Positions 15,112 to 23,448 of a stretch of DNA of 64,000 nt are shown in pieces. The stretch's first letter is position 1, and each line of letters opens with the position of its first letter. Origin of the DNA: Amycolatopsis xylanica (GTDB lineage: Bacteria; Actinomycetota; Actinomycetes; Mycobacteriales; Pseudonocardiaceae); NCBI RefSeq assembly GCF_900107045.1, contig NZ_FNON01000012.1:62001-126000 (forward strand). The letters run 5' to 3'. The notes beneath the pieces were generated by a model. That model saw nothing but the letters and a program-made list of their open reading frames with translations, made no database searches and had not been told where the DNA came from. The position numbers and the translations under genes are program-made.

Positions 15112-16814
15112 CCGAGACGGCGATTGACCTCCTCGGCGGAAAACAGGCCGGCATCGAACTCGTCACCTGAGGTCAGACCCAGCCATTCGAGCAGGTCGGC
15201 GTGTTCCTCGGCCTCCGGGTCGGCCAACGTCGCCTTCAGCCGCGCGTACCCCCAGTCGCCACCACAGTCTTCGGGCGGGCAGGCTCCCTTACCGCCCGTA
15301 CAGAAAGCCCTGGTGCTGCTGAGACTGGCAGGCAGGACCTTCTCCAAGGTAATGCGGTGTTCCCAGTCGTCACCGAAATCGTAGGTGTACTCGAGATGCT
15401 CGCCGACATCGCTGATCACCTGGGACAGCCGCACGTTTCGTTCGTCGAAGTGGCCGAGCTCGGGATCGGGGAACCCGTACTCGCGCTCGCCGTCGGAGAA
15501 AACGTGCAGGTGCGAATCATCCCAACCCATCGCGGCCTGAACCACGTCATGGAGCCGATCGAGGCGGATGTCGGCGGACAACCGCAGGCGCCGCCACACC
15601 GGCGGCTTACTCACGCCGAGCAGCTGCACCTTGACCTGGTAGTCGGCCTGGACGCGATCGCGCCGCCCTGAGCCGCTCTCCAGCAGCTCGGTGAGCCTGG
15701 GCGCGGCCGGATGCGCAGAGTCTTCGAGTTGTGCCAGTACGTCATCCAGCTCGGCGCCGAGCTGCTCCCTCAGGAGCGCGGGCAACTCAGCGAGGCCTGT
15801 CGGGAAGGTATCCAGCACGACGGCCAGCGTGTCCGCGGTCGTCCATGCCAGGTCGGCGTCGGCAGGGTCGGCATCGTCCTGCTCGGCCAGCCAAATTCGG
15901 GCGTACGCACCGATACCATCCTTGGCCGCCCACTCTCGCCAGGCGGTCTCCGCCGCTTTGCCGCACCCACGGGCCAGGGTGAGGGCGGTGAGGCGTTCCT
16001 GGCCGGACACCACCTCCGCGGCGGCGAGCAGTTCATTGGCGGCCGCCGCCGGATCGCGGCGCTCCAGCCATGGGCGAGCCATCAGCATGACCACCTGGCT
16101 GGGGAGCGTGGTGAGTTCGCTGATCACGACAGTGACATCGGCGTCGGCGGGCGGGGCACTGATGCGGAACAAGAAGTCGGTGAGCCACCGGCCGAGCGGC
16201 GTCAGCTCGGCGATCTCCTTCCGTACGACCGCGATACCGAATTCACTCAGGTCCTGAGCCACGTAGAAGGCCGCCGTGCCGTCCTGCGAAGCACATTCCG
16301 GGCACGGGCATTCACTGTCTGGATCGCCGATCACCTCCGCGAGATCGGCACCCAGATCGCCGAGCGAAACAACACCGCCACGTTCATGGAGGGTCGCGAG
16401 CGCGATCAAGCTCTCAACGTCGTTCCCGGCGCTTTCACCCGAAAGCGAAAGGCACCTCAGTACACAGTCGAGCCAGATGGCGAGCGCGGTGTCATTGGCC
16501 TTCCCCAGCCACGGCCGCAAGGCAGGCCCAGGCATGACTTTCGCGCGAGAGACCTCGATGAACCCGGCAGCGGACGCCGCCGACCACACCATCATCAGCT
16601 CGCTGATGTCCAGCGCGCTACGCGGCTTGCGAGAGTGCGTCTTGATGCCTAGCAGATCGCAGGCCTCGATGGCGGCGGCTGGTTTCAGCACTCCCCGCGT
16701 GGTGACCTCTTTGCCTGTGCCGACCCATTCGGCCAGCGCCTGAGCGGTGACGAGCGCGGGGCAAGCACGGGCGGCTGATGCGAGCGATTCGAGTGCTGAC
16801 TCCAGCTCGGACAT
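15108..16814 (-). CDS. Plasmid pRiA4b ORF-3-like protein
   Basis: A 568-residue protein. Its C-terminal 180 residues carry the pRiA4b ORF-3-like domain: YQVKVQLLGVSKPPVWRRLRL, DRLHDVVQAAMGWDDSHLHVF, YTYDFGDDWEHRITLEKV and CTGGKGACPPEDCGGDWGY. The N-terminal about 380 residues are helical with a CPCPECA motif. The biochemical role of the family is unknown. It ends 4 bp inside the convergent helicase gene. Confidence 0.82.
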   Translation of the reverse strand: MSELESALESLASAARACPALVTAQALAEWVGTGKEVTTRGVLKPAAAIEACDLLGIKTHSRKPRSALDISELMMVWSAASAAGFIEVSRAKVMPGPALRPWLGKANDTALAIWLDCVLRCLSLSGESAGNDVESLIALATLHERGGVVSLGDLGADLAEVIGDPDSECPCPECASQDGTAAFYVAQDLSEFGIAVVRKEIAELTPLGRWLTDFLFRISAPPADADVTVVISELTTLPSQVVMLMARPWLERRDPAAAANELLAAAEVVSGQERLTALTLARGCGKAAETAWREWAAKDGIGAYARIWLAEQDDADPADADLAWTTADTLAVVLDTFPTGLAELPALLREQLGAELDDVLAQLEDSAHPAAPRLTELLESGSGRRDRVQADYQVKVQLLGVSKPPVWRRLRLSADIRLDRLHDVVQAAMGWDDSHLHVFSDGEREYGFPDPELGHFDERNVRLSQVISDVGEHLEYTYDFGDDWEHRITLEKVLPASLSSTRAFCTGGKGACPPEDCGGDWGYARLKATLADPEAEEHADLLEWLGLTSGDEFDAGLFSAEEVNRRLG

Positions 16815-16826
16815 CGCGCCAGCCTA

Positions 16827-16872
16827 GTCGTGAGTGTTCCGGCCGGTTCTAACCGGCCGTACCACTCACGAC
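16827..16872. terminator. 46-bp palindromic repeat, intact copy
   Basis: GTCGTGAGTG (16827-16836) pairs with CACTCACGAC (16863-16872) around an inner 18-bp palindrome with centre GGTTCTAACC (16841-16858). It covers the stop codon of the minus-strand gene ending at 16866, so it likely terminates that transcript. Same family as 3560, 27574, 34396, 44733 and 57825. Confidence 0.75.
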
Positions 16873-17459
16873 CTCGCCCGGCTGAGGGCGTCGAGCAGAT
16901 CGAAATAGCCGTGGCTGGCTTCCCACAGCGCATCGGACACCGCCGTGAGCTTGCCCGGCGCCCACCTGCGGTCCTCGTAAGCCTTGGTACGCGCACGCAA
17001 CGCGTTCAGGCTCACCTCGAGGTCCGCTTGAATGCGAGCGCGGAGTTCCTCGGGCGAGGGGGCATCGAGCCGGACGTCTTCGCCGCGCCCGTCGCTCAGC
17101 GCACGCAGGATGTCGTCGGCGAGTCCGGTTTCCCGGTCCCAGAACAACACGGGCCGGTCGATCTCGTGGTTCCACACGGGCGCGTGCGCGGAGCGCCACA
17201 GCACCCGCACCGGCACCTTCGCCACGCGCGTGAGGTTCGCCCAGTGGTCGGCGCCGTTCGGCCTGGTCAGCCAGGGCACGTCGGCGACGGGCAGGTCGAC
17301 GACGACCGCGACGGTCGCATGGTCGACGTCGTCGCGCGGGGCGCCGACGAGCGTCCCCGCCGCCCACAGCTCGGTGACCGGCAGGGCGAACCCGGCCGCC
17401 GGTGATCCGGCGGCCTCCGCGAGGTCACGCAGGTGACGGATCGCGGTCGACCGCTTCAT
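16866..17459 (-). CDS. Conserved actinobacterial hypothetical protein (possibly DUF7711-like)
   Basis: A 197-residue soluble protein starting MKRSTAIRHLRDLAEAAG at ATG 17459, which overlaps the stop of the upstream hydrolase by 4 nt. Motifs seen are VAVVVDLPVADVPWLTRP and APVWNHEIDRPVLFWDRE. I recall similar WNH-PV-FW proteins in actinomycetes, possibly the DUF7711 group, but that name is uncertain. Its function is unknown. The 3' end lies in a palindromic terminator. Confidence 0.65.
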   Translation of the reverse strand: MKRSTAIRHLRDLAEAAGSPAAGFALPVTELWAAGTLVGAPRDDVDHATVAVVVDLPVADVPWLTRPNGADHWANLTRVAKVPVRVLWRSAHAPVWNHEIDRPVLFWDRETGLADDILRALSDGRGEDVRLDAPSPEELRARIQADLEVSLNALRARTKAYEDRRWAPGKLTAVSDALWEASHGYFDLLDALSRARS

Positions 17460-18301
17460 CGGCTTTCCAGGAAGCCGGTGACGGTCCTGCCGAACCCGGC
17501 CGGGTCGTCGAGCCACGGGCAGTGGGCGACGCCGGTCTGCAGCACGAGCGTCGAATTGGGGAACGCGTCGGCGAGCTCGGCCACGACACGCGGCGGGCTG
17601 TTCACGTCGAACTCCCCCGCCAGCACGAGGACCGGCGCGTCGAAAGCGGCCAGCATTTCGCGGGTGGCCTCGGGGTTGAAAGCCCCCTTGGCGCCGAAGA
17701 GGATCGCGGCACGCTCGTTGCGGTGGGTCTCGCCCCTGGCGTGATGGGCCTGCGTCGTGGCGTCCCAGCGGGCGTAGGTGAACGGGGCGAGCGCGTCCCA
17801 GTCGCTGTTCGTGGCGCCGCCCGCGTTGACCCGCTCGAAGGCCTCCGACGCGGCGCCGAACCAGGGTTCGCCGGAGCGGAGGCCGACCGCGGCGCGCCGG
17901 TCCCCCGGCGTGACCATGATGCCGAGCGCGTGGGTGCTCGGTGTCGCCAGCACGAGCTTGGCGACCCGCTCGGGGTACCGGGCCGCGTACAGCACGGCGA
18001 GGTTCGCGCCCGCGGAGTGCGCGAAGAGGTTCAGCCGGTCGAGGCCCAGGTGCTCACGCAGCGCTTCGACGTCGTCGACCTGGCGATCGCAGCGGTACGA
18101 CGTCAGGCTGGACGGGATCGCCGACTCGCCGGTGCCGCGGGGGTCGAGCAGGATCAGCTGGAAGCGCTCCGACAGGCCGCCGAGGTCACCGAGGTAGTCG
18201 GCGTCCTGCATCGGGCCGCCCGGCAGGCAGACCAGCGGGTCGCCGTCGCCGAAGACGGTGAAGGCGAGGTTCGTTCCGTCGAACGCGGTGAAGGCGGGCA
18301 C
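17456..18301 (-). CDS. Alpha/beta-fold hydrolase
   Basis: A 281-residue hydrolase starting at GTG 18301 (VPAFTAFDGTNLAF). Oxyanion segment CLPGGPMQD, LLDPRGTGES, nucleophile Ser in AHSAGANLAVL, Asp in GEFDVNSPP and His in VAHCPWLDDP form the triad, as in the proline iminopeptidase/epoxide hydrolase branch. It lies 4 nt after the DUF5997 gene and overlaps the next gene by 4 nt. The substrate is unknown. Confidence 0.87.
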   Translation of the reverse strand: MPAFTAFDGTNLAFTVFGDGDPLVCLPGGPMQDADYLGDLGGLSERFQLILLDPRGTGESAIPSSLTSYRCDRQVDDVEALREHLGLDRLNLFAHSAGANLAVLYAARYPERVAKLVLATPSTHALGIMVTPGDRRAAVGLRSGEPWFGAASEAFERVNAGGATNSDWDALAPFTYARWDATTQAHHARGETHRNERAAILFGAKGAFNPEATREMLAAFDAPVLVLAGEFDVNSPPRVVAELADAFPNSTLVLQTGVAHCPWLDDPAGFGRTVTGFLESR

Positions 18302-18305
18302 GGCG

Positions 18306-18683
18306 TCAGGACCGGGCGTTCTTTTCCTTGGCGCGCACCGTTTCCTTGCGGACCTCGGCCTGGGTGGCGCGCTCACGCTCCAGCCACTCGGGCTTTTCCG
18401 CCTTGAGCGCTTCGATCTGCTCGGTGGTGAGCGGGTCGGTGATGCCGGCGCGCGCGAGGCCACCGATGGAGATGCCCAGCTTGGCCGCCATCACCGGGCG
18501 CGGGTGCGGGCCGTTGCGGCGCAGGTCGCGCAGCCACTCGGGCGGGTCGGCCTGCAGCGCGTTCAGCTCGTCGCGGGAGACGACCCCCTCCTGGAACTCA
18601 CCGGGGGTGGCTTCGAGGTACACACCCAGCTTCTTCGCCGCGGTCGCGGGCTTCATCGTCTGGGGCGTTTTCTGCGACGTCAT
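18306..18683 (-). CDS. DUF5997 family protein
   Basis: A 125-residue basic protein: MKPATAAKKLGVYLEATPGEFQ, SRDELNALQADPPEWLRDLRRNGPHPRPVMAAKLGIS, TTEQIEALKAEKPEWLERERA. This matches the actinobacterial DUF5997 family. The segment MAAKLGISIGGLARAG resembles a short helix-turn-helix. ATG 18683 is chosen over an upstream start. It is divergent from a LysR effector-domain protein, a pairing I recall in other actinobacteria, and may be its DNA-binding partner (inference). Confidence 0.75.
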   Translation of the reverse strand: MTSQKTPQTMKPATAAKKLGVYLEATPGEFQEGVVSRDELNALQADPPEWLRDLRRNGPHPRPVMAAKLGISIGGLARAGITDPLTTEQIEALKAEKPEWLERERATQAEVRKETVRAKEKNARS

Positions 18684-18730
18684 GGCGTCCAGGGTAACGA
18701 GCGCCCGATCACGCCCGGTAATCTGGCCTC

Positions 18731-19453
18731 GTGACCGGCTCGGACGTACCTGCATCGTTCACCCTCGCGTACGTCCCCGGCGTGACGCCGGCCAAGTGGG
18801 TGCGGACCTGGGCCGAACGCCTGCCCGAGGTGCCGCTCCACCTCACCCAGGCCGGGCCAGCCGAGGCCGAGGGCCGGATCCGCGACCGCACGGCCGACGC
18901 GGCGCTCCTGCGGCTGCCGATCGACCGCGAGGGCCTGCACGCGATCCCGCTCTACACCGAGACGACCGTGGTCGTGGTGCCCAAGGACCATCTCGTGGCC
19001 GCCGCCGACGAGGTGTCCACCGAGGACCTGGCCGACGCCGTCGTGCTGCACCCCCTCGACGACACGCTCGCCTGGGAAAAGCTGCCCGGCCAGCCCGCGA
19101 TCGAGCGTCCCGAAACGACAGCGGACGCCATCGAGCTGGTGGCGGCCGGGGTCGGGCTGCTGGTCGTCCCGCAGTCGCTCGCGCGGCTGCATCACCGCAA
19201 GGACCTCACCTACCGGCCCGTCACGGACGCGCCGGAGTCACGCGTCGCGTTGTCGTGGCTGGAGGACGAGACGTCCGACCTGATGGAGCAGTTCATCGGG
19301 ATCGTGCGCGGGCGGACGGTCAACAGCACCCGGGGACGCCCCGCGCCTGAGAAGACACCGGCCAAGGCGAAGGCGAAGCGTCCTGGCAAGCCCGTAGCGA
19401 ACAAGGGCCGTCAGCAGACGCCGAAGCGCGGGAAGCCGCGTCGCCGTTCTTAA
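18731..19453 (+). CDS. LysR substrate-binding-domain protein lacking the HTH
   Basis: A 240-residue protein that begins directly with a periplasmic-binding-like effector domain (ASFTLAYVPGVTPAKWVRTW, ALLRLPIDREGLHAIPLYTE, IELVAAGVGLLVVPQSLA). It ends with a Lys/Arg/Pro-rich tail of about 40 residues (KTPAKAKAKRPGKP). No N-terminal DNA-binding domain exists and none is encoded upstream. It is divergent from DUF5997 and overlaps the convergent SDR gene by 4 bp. The basic tail may bind nucleic acid. Confidence 0.8.
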   Translation: MTGSDVPASFTLAYVPGVTPAKWVRTWAERLPEVPLHLTQAGPAEAEGRIRDRTADAALLRLPIDREGLHAIPLYTETTVVVVPKDHLVAAADEVSTEDLADAVVLHPLDDTLAWEKLPGQPAIERPETTADAIELVAAGVGLLVVPQSLARLHHRKDLTYRPVTDAPESRVALSWLEDETSDLMEQFIGIVRGRTVNSTRGRPAPEKTPAKAKAKRPGKPVANKGRQQTPKRGKPRRRS

Positions 19454-20283
19454 GCCCTCTGAGCCGCGGAGGCGCTGAGCCACGGGAGTATCTCGCCGTC
19501 GCGGACGATCTCGCCGTAAGTGTCGGGGCGGTCTGAGAGTATGTAGTCGAGCAGGATCGAGGCCGCCTGCGCGGGCGTGCGGGCCTGGCTGAAGTCGTCG
19601 AACCACGGCCGTGACGTCGCCGTGTCGACGAGGCCGGGGCAGACGGCCGCGATCAGCGTGCCGTCGGCGAGGTCACGGTCGCGCCGCTCGCGGGCGACGG
19701 CCCGGATGGCTGCCACCTGGGCGACCTTCGACGGGATGTTGATCCAGTCGGGCCAGCCGAGCCCGGCGGCCGTGCCGTCGTGGATCGCGGTGCGCCACGC
19801 CTCGACGATGGCCTCGACCTCGTCGAGCGAGGGCGCGTCGAACAGCGGGTGCAGGCGCTCGTCGAGGTTGCCCAAGGTGCCGAGTGAGCTGGCGACGACG
19901 ATCAGCCTGCCGCCCGGCCGCAGTGCCGGGGCGAACGACCTGAGCATCGCGTGGGTGGCGCCGTTCGAGACGGCGATGACCTCGTCGGCCTGCCCGGCCT
20001 GGGTCCGCTCGGGGCTCATCCGCGCGGTCGCGTTGGACACGACGACGTCGACCTCGCCGAGTTCCCGCGCGAGGCTGTCGATCGCCGCCGCGTCGGTGAC
20101 GTCGAGTACCCGGCCTTCGACACGCGCGACGCCGTGGATGGAGGCGGCGGCTTCGGCGACGCGCCCGGCGTCGCGGCCGGTGAGCAGGACCAGGTCGTCA
20201 GGTGACCATCGGGCGGCGAGTTCCGCGACGAGCGCGTAGCCGATGCCCTGGTTGGCGCCGGTGACCAGTGCGATGCGTTTCAT
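19450..20283 (-). CDS. SDR-family NAD(P)-dependent oxidoreductase, catalytic Tyr replaced
   Basis: A 277-residue Rossmann protein. The cofactor loop is TGANQGIG, the Asp of VLDVTDAAA is in place, and Ser is present in VVASSLGTLGN. The YxxxK motif reads NIPSK (WINIPSKVAQVAAIRA), so the general-base Tyr is Asn. Start ATG 20283 (MKRIALVTG). It is divergent from a LysR regulator that probably controls it. Reduced or altered chemistry is possible. Confidence 0.85.
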   Translation of the reverse strand: MKRIALVTGANQGIGYALVAELAARWSPDDLVLLTGRDAGRVAEAAASIHGVARVEGRVLDVTDAAAIDSLARELGEVDVVVSNATARMSPERTQAGQADEVIAVSNGATHAMLRSFAPALRPGGRLIVVASSLGTLGNLDERLHPLFDAPSLDEVEAIVEAWRTAIHDGTAAGLGWPDWINIPSKVAQVAAIRAVARERRDRDLADGTLIAAVCPGLVDTATSRPWFDDFSQARTPAQAASILLDYILSDRPDTYGEIVRDGEILPWLSASAAQRA

Positions 20284-20330
20284 GCGGTCAACGCTAGGCA
20301 GGTGCCTTCCATGCGTCCAACGAGACTTCG

Positions 20331-20345
20331 GCATCTGTGGTATGC
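20331..20345. promoter_or_regulatory. Candidate LysR-type operator
   Basis: GCAT-N7-ATGC lies in the 71-bp divergent SDR/LysR gap, close to the LysR start. A second ATGC (20310-20313) and the GCAT at 20331 form a longer repeat. The pattern fits a LysR T-N11-A site but is short. Confidence 0.35.
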
Positions 20346-20354
20346 GTAAATGTC

Positions 20355-21281
20355 ATGGACTTCACCGACGTGTCGCTGGCCGGGCTCCGCGTGGTGCGCG
20401 AGATCGCCGAGCGCCGCACGTTCAGCGCGGCGGCCGTCGCGCTGGGGTACACCCAGTCCGCCGTGTCCCGACAGGTCGCCGCCGTCGAACGGGCCGCGGG
20501 CGCGCCGATCTTCGAACGCCGCCGCGAAGGCGTGCGGCCCACCGCGGCCGGCCAGGTGGTGCTCCGGCACGCGGCGGCCGTGCTCGCCGAGATCGACGCC
20601 GCCGACCGCGAGCTGCGCGGCCTGCCCGACGCGACCGGCACGGTCCGGCTCGGCCTCTACCCCACCGCGGGCGCCGTCCTGCTCCCCCGCGCGCTGACGG
20701 TGCTGCGCCGCACCCATCCCGGTGTCACGGTCGTGAGCCGCACCGGCGGCACGCCCGTGCTCATCCGCGCACTGCGCGCGGGCACGCTCGACCTCGCGGT
20801 GCTCGGCTCGGCGCCCCCGTTCCGCGCACCGGACGCCGAAACCCCGGCGCTGACGGTCGAAACGCTGGCCGAGCGGAACCTGTGCGTGGCGGTGCCGTCG
20901 GCGCATCCTTTGGCGGCCAACGATTCTGTCGACATCGCAGCACTTCGGGGACAGCAGTGGATCGCCGGGCGCACGGCGGGCGACGAGCCGCAGCTCGGCG
21001 TCTGGCCCGGCGTCGACGAGCGACCGGACATCACGCACACCGCGCACGACTGGCTCACCAAACTGCACCTGGTGGCGGCCGGCTTCGGCTTCACGACCGT
21101 GCCGTCGGACCTCGCGGCCGTGGTGCCACCCGGCGTGCGCGTGCTCGCGGTGCGCGGCGGTCCCGAAGAACGGCGCCGCGCCGTGCTGGCCCATGTGCCG
21201 CAACGCTTGCCCGAGCCCACACTCCGTGTCATCGAGGCATTGCGGACAGCGGCGACGGCACCCGCGACCGTCCCGTTCTGA
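20355..21281 (+). CDS. LysR-family transcriptional regulator
   Basis: A 308-residue regulator starting at ATG 20355 (MDFTDVSLAGLRVVREIAE). The N-terminal winged helix is FSAAAVALGYTQSAVSRQVAAVERAAGAPIFERR. The effector-binding domain runs from about residue 85 (TVRLGLYPTAGAVLLPRAL). Divergent from the SDR gene, which it likely regulates. Confidence 0.92.
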   Translation: MDFTDVSLAGLRVVREIAERRTFSAAAVALGYTQSAVSRQVAAVERAAGAPIFERRREGVRPTAAGQVVLRHAAAVLAEIDAADRELRGLPDATGTVRLGLYPTAGAVLLPRALTVLRRTHPGVTVVSRTGGTPVLIRALRAGTLDLAVLGSAPPFRAPDAETPALTVETLAERNLCVAVPSAHPLAANDSVDIAALRGQQWIAGRTAGDEPQLGVWPGVDERPDITHTAHDWLTKLHLVAAGFGFTTVPSDLAAVVPPGVRVLAVRGGPEERRRAVLAHVPQRLPEPTLRVIEALRTAATAPATVPF

Positions 21282-21302
21282 GGGACGCGCAAGGATCGGC
21301 GC

Positions 21303-21686
21303 ATGGACTTACCCAGTGACTTACGCGCGCTCCTGCAGCGGCCCAGCCCGTGCTTCCTGGCGACCACGATGCCCGACGGGTCCCCGCACCTGACCGAGAC
21401 CTGGGGCGACACCGACGGGAAGCACATCCTGATCAACAGCGTCCAGGGCTTCGTCAAGATCAGGAACATCGAGCGCGACCCCCGCGTGGCGCTGAACGTC
21501 GTCGACCCCGACAACCCTTTCCGCTACTACGCGATCCGCGGCCGGGTGCTGCGCATGACGACCGACGGCGCGCGCCAGCACATCGAAAAGCTGGCGCATC
21601 GCTACACGGGCGCGCCCTATTCCTGGTACGGCGGGCGCGATCAGGTCCGGCTGATCCTCACCATCCAGGCCGACCGGATCAGCTAG
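21303..21686 (+). CDS. PPOX-class F420-dependent oxidoreductase
   Basis: A 127-residue split-barrel flavin/deazaflavin protein: PCFLATTMPDGSPHLTETWGDTDG, INSVQGFVKIRNIERDPRVALNVVDPDNPFRYYAIRGRV. The pattern is that of actinobacterial F420-dependent PPOX enzymes that reduce unsaturated substrates. The start is ATG 21303. Monocistronic, 21 nt after the LysR gene. Confidence 0.85.
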   Translation: MDLPSDLRALLQRPSPCFLATTMPDGSPHLTETWGDTDGKHILINSVQGFVKIRNIERDPRVALNVVDPDNPFRYYAIRGRVLRMTTDGARQHIEKLAHRYTGAPYSWYGGRDQVRLILTIQADRIS

Positions 21687-21808
21687 GCACGCCAGGTCTC
21701 GGTCACAGTGTCGATGTAGCCCTTGCCGTACCAGGTGAGGGAAACGCTCGTGCCCGAGACCTTGAGCGGCAACCCAGACGCGCCCAGTCGTCCTACAGAG
21801 CGTCGAGC
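21683..21808 (-). pseudogene. Possible 3' remnant of a lost gene
   Basis: On the minus strand an open frame of about 40 codons without a start reads LPLKVSGTSVSLTWYGKG then YIDTVTETWRA and stops at 21683-21685, opposite the PPOX stop. The codons have the genome-typical GC-rich third positions. It may be the tail of a deleted gene; the family is not recognised. Confidence 0.3.
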
Positions 21809-21815
21809 TGATCAG

Positions 21816-22241
21816 TTACTCGTACCGCTGACCATGAATGAGAAAATCCGCCAGCTGATCCCCCGTGCGGGGTGGAAGTTCACCCACGCCGTCCAAGGCT
21901 GCCGCCATCGCGCACTCCAGATATGTCGCGACGGAGAGATTGTTCCAACGGCCGGCGTCCGCCCCCGCCTCGATGTCGCGCAGCTCCACGACCTGCGACA
22001 AGATCACCCGTTCCCAACCCCCAAGGCCGGTCACGAAGTCCGCGGATCGCCACACTTCGTCGAACTGCGGCACGTGCGAACTGAGCGCACCTGTCACCAC
22101 TTCGACGAACGCCTCCTCGGACCAGGCTTCCCGATCCCAGTCATCACGCCCCAAAGCCCACAGAGCGCGCAGGTACTCCTCCAACGGCCGAGAGCAGTCG
22201 CCCACAGCGTCCATCACCTGTCTGTGGATATCGAGGTTCAT
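21816..22241 (-). CDS. Hypothetical protein, 141 aa
   Basis: A soluble acidic helical protein starting MNLDIHRQVMDAVGDC at ATG 22241, within the 4-nt overlap with the upstream nitroreductase-type gene, which supports both start and co-transcription. Segments include LEEYLRALWALGRDDWDREAW and NNLSVATYLECAMAAALDGVG. No domain is recognised. Confidence 0.65.
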   Translation of the reverse strand: MNLDIHRQVMDAVGDCSRPLEEYLRALWALGRDDWDREAWSEEAFVEVVTGALSSHVPQFDEVWRSADFVTGLGGWERVILSQVVELRDIEAGADAGRWNNLSVATYLECAMAAALDGVGELPPRTGDQLADFLIHGQRYE

Positions 22242-22648
22242 GGCAGGTGGAGGTCGACGCGGACGGTGAGCAGCGAGGTCCCGAACTTGCGCACCATGCC
22301 GGCATGCTTCTGGTCGTCGAACGACGCGAGCCGCGCGTCGGCATCGTCGTCGTCGAGCACGACGGCGTTCGCGTCGGCCCAGCGGCCGTCGAGACGCACG
22401 CGGATCTTCGGCTCGGCGGCGATATTGGCGACATAACCGGCATAACGGCCCTGCTCGGCCACGATCCACAGCGTCGAGCCTTCGCGCTGGACGCCGACGA
22501 TCGTGCGGCGCGGCTTGCCGGTCTTGCGGCCCTTGGTCTCGAGGAGGACGTGGCCCGGCAGCTTGCCGGCGAACGTCAGCGCCTTCAGCGGCGGGTTGAT
22601 GACGTACTTCTGGAGCAGGCGGACGCGCTTACGCCGAGCTTCGGTCAT
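22238..22648 (-). CDS. F420-dependent nitroreductase-family (Ddn-like) protein
   Basis: A 136-residue split-barrel protein: GHVLLETKGRKTGKPRRTIVGVQREGSTLWIVAEQGR and YVANIAAEPKIRVRLDGRW are the hallmarks of the deazaflavin-dependent nitroreductase family (Mycobacterium Ddn), which reduces quinones or nitro compounds with F420H2. It heads a two-gene unit with the overlapping hypothetical gene. Confidence 0.87.
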   Translation of the reverse strand: MTEARRKRVRLLQKYVINPPLKALTFAGKLPGHVLLETKGRKTGKPRRTIVGVQREGSTLWIVAEQGRYAGYVANIAAEPKIRVRLDGRWADANAVVLDDDDADARLASFDDQKHAGMVRKFGTSLLTVRVDLHLP

Positions 22649-22757
22649 GAATACACGCTACTGCTCTGTTCGGGGGGCTCACTCCGGTTTTCGGTGAATC
22701 GGCCGCGAGCGTGGCGGATGATCTGTGATTCCGGCCGCGAGGGGACGGAGCACACCA

Positions 22758-23396
22758 ATGGGAAGACCGGATCAGCCGCGCGACAAGAAAGGCCGCTGGG
22801 TCGCGCGGGGCGGTGGAGCGGGCGCCGCGCTGGTCGCGCTGATCGTCGCGCTCCACAGCGGCGGCGGAGGCGGCGGGGCGGCCGTCGAATCGGCCGCGAG
22901 CCAAAGCCTGAAAGGCAAGTCCTCGAGCAAAGAGGCCGCGCGCAAGGGAAATCGCGCCGAAGCCTGGAAACGTCTCGGGCTCAAGAGTCTCAAGCAGACG
23001 GCCAAACGGGACCTCAAATGCGTGGCCGCTTCGTTCAGCGAAGTCCGGGACTTCTTCGCGCACAACCCGTGCCGCTCACTCGACCGCCTGCTGCTGGCCG
23101 TCGCCGATACGAGCGGCAACACGGTCGTGGTGTCGGTCGCCTGGGTGAAGATGGCCAAGACGGAGACGACCGGCAAGCTCAAGTGGATCATCGACATCCA
23201 GGGCTCCGGCGACATCTCACCGCTCGCGAGCAGCGCTCTCGGCCTGGCCGGGGTGGACTTCACCGGCCATCACTACGCCTCGCGCCAGAGCGGGCCGCTG
23301 CTCGTCGTCGCCGAGACGGCGCCCGGAGGCGGGCATCCCGGCACCGAGCTGCTCAACACCGTGGCCGAGGTGGCGGCGGAGTTCCCGGCGCCGTGA
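22758..23396 (+). CDS. Membrane-anchored hypothetical protein
   Basis: A 212-residue protein with a basic N-terminus (MGRPDQPRDKKGRW), one hydrophobic segment (about 20-35) and a Gly-rich linker. The outside domain contains KCVAASFSEVRDFFAHNPCRSLDRLLLAVAD. ATG 22758 follows GGACGGAG. The family is not named with certainty. It lies 52 bp before the pentapeptide gene on the same strand. Confidence 0.65.
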   Translation: MGRPDQPRDKKGRWVARGGGAGAALVALIVALHSGGGGGGAAVESAASQSLKGKSSSKEAARKGNRAEAWKRLGLKSLKQTAKRDLKCVAASFSEVRDFFAHNPCRSLDRLLLAVADTSGNTVVVSVAWVKMAKTETTGKLKWIIDIQGSGDISPLASSALGLAGVDFTGHHYASRQSGPLLVVAETAPGGGHPGTELLNTVAEVAAEFPAP

Positions 23397-23448
23397 TCGC
23401 GGCGTGCTAGGTTCACGCTCCCCGTGATCCGACGCGTGATGGTGTGGT

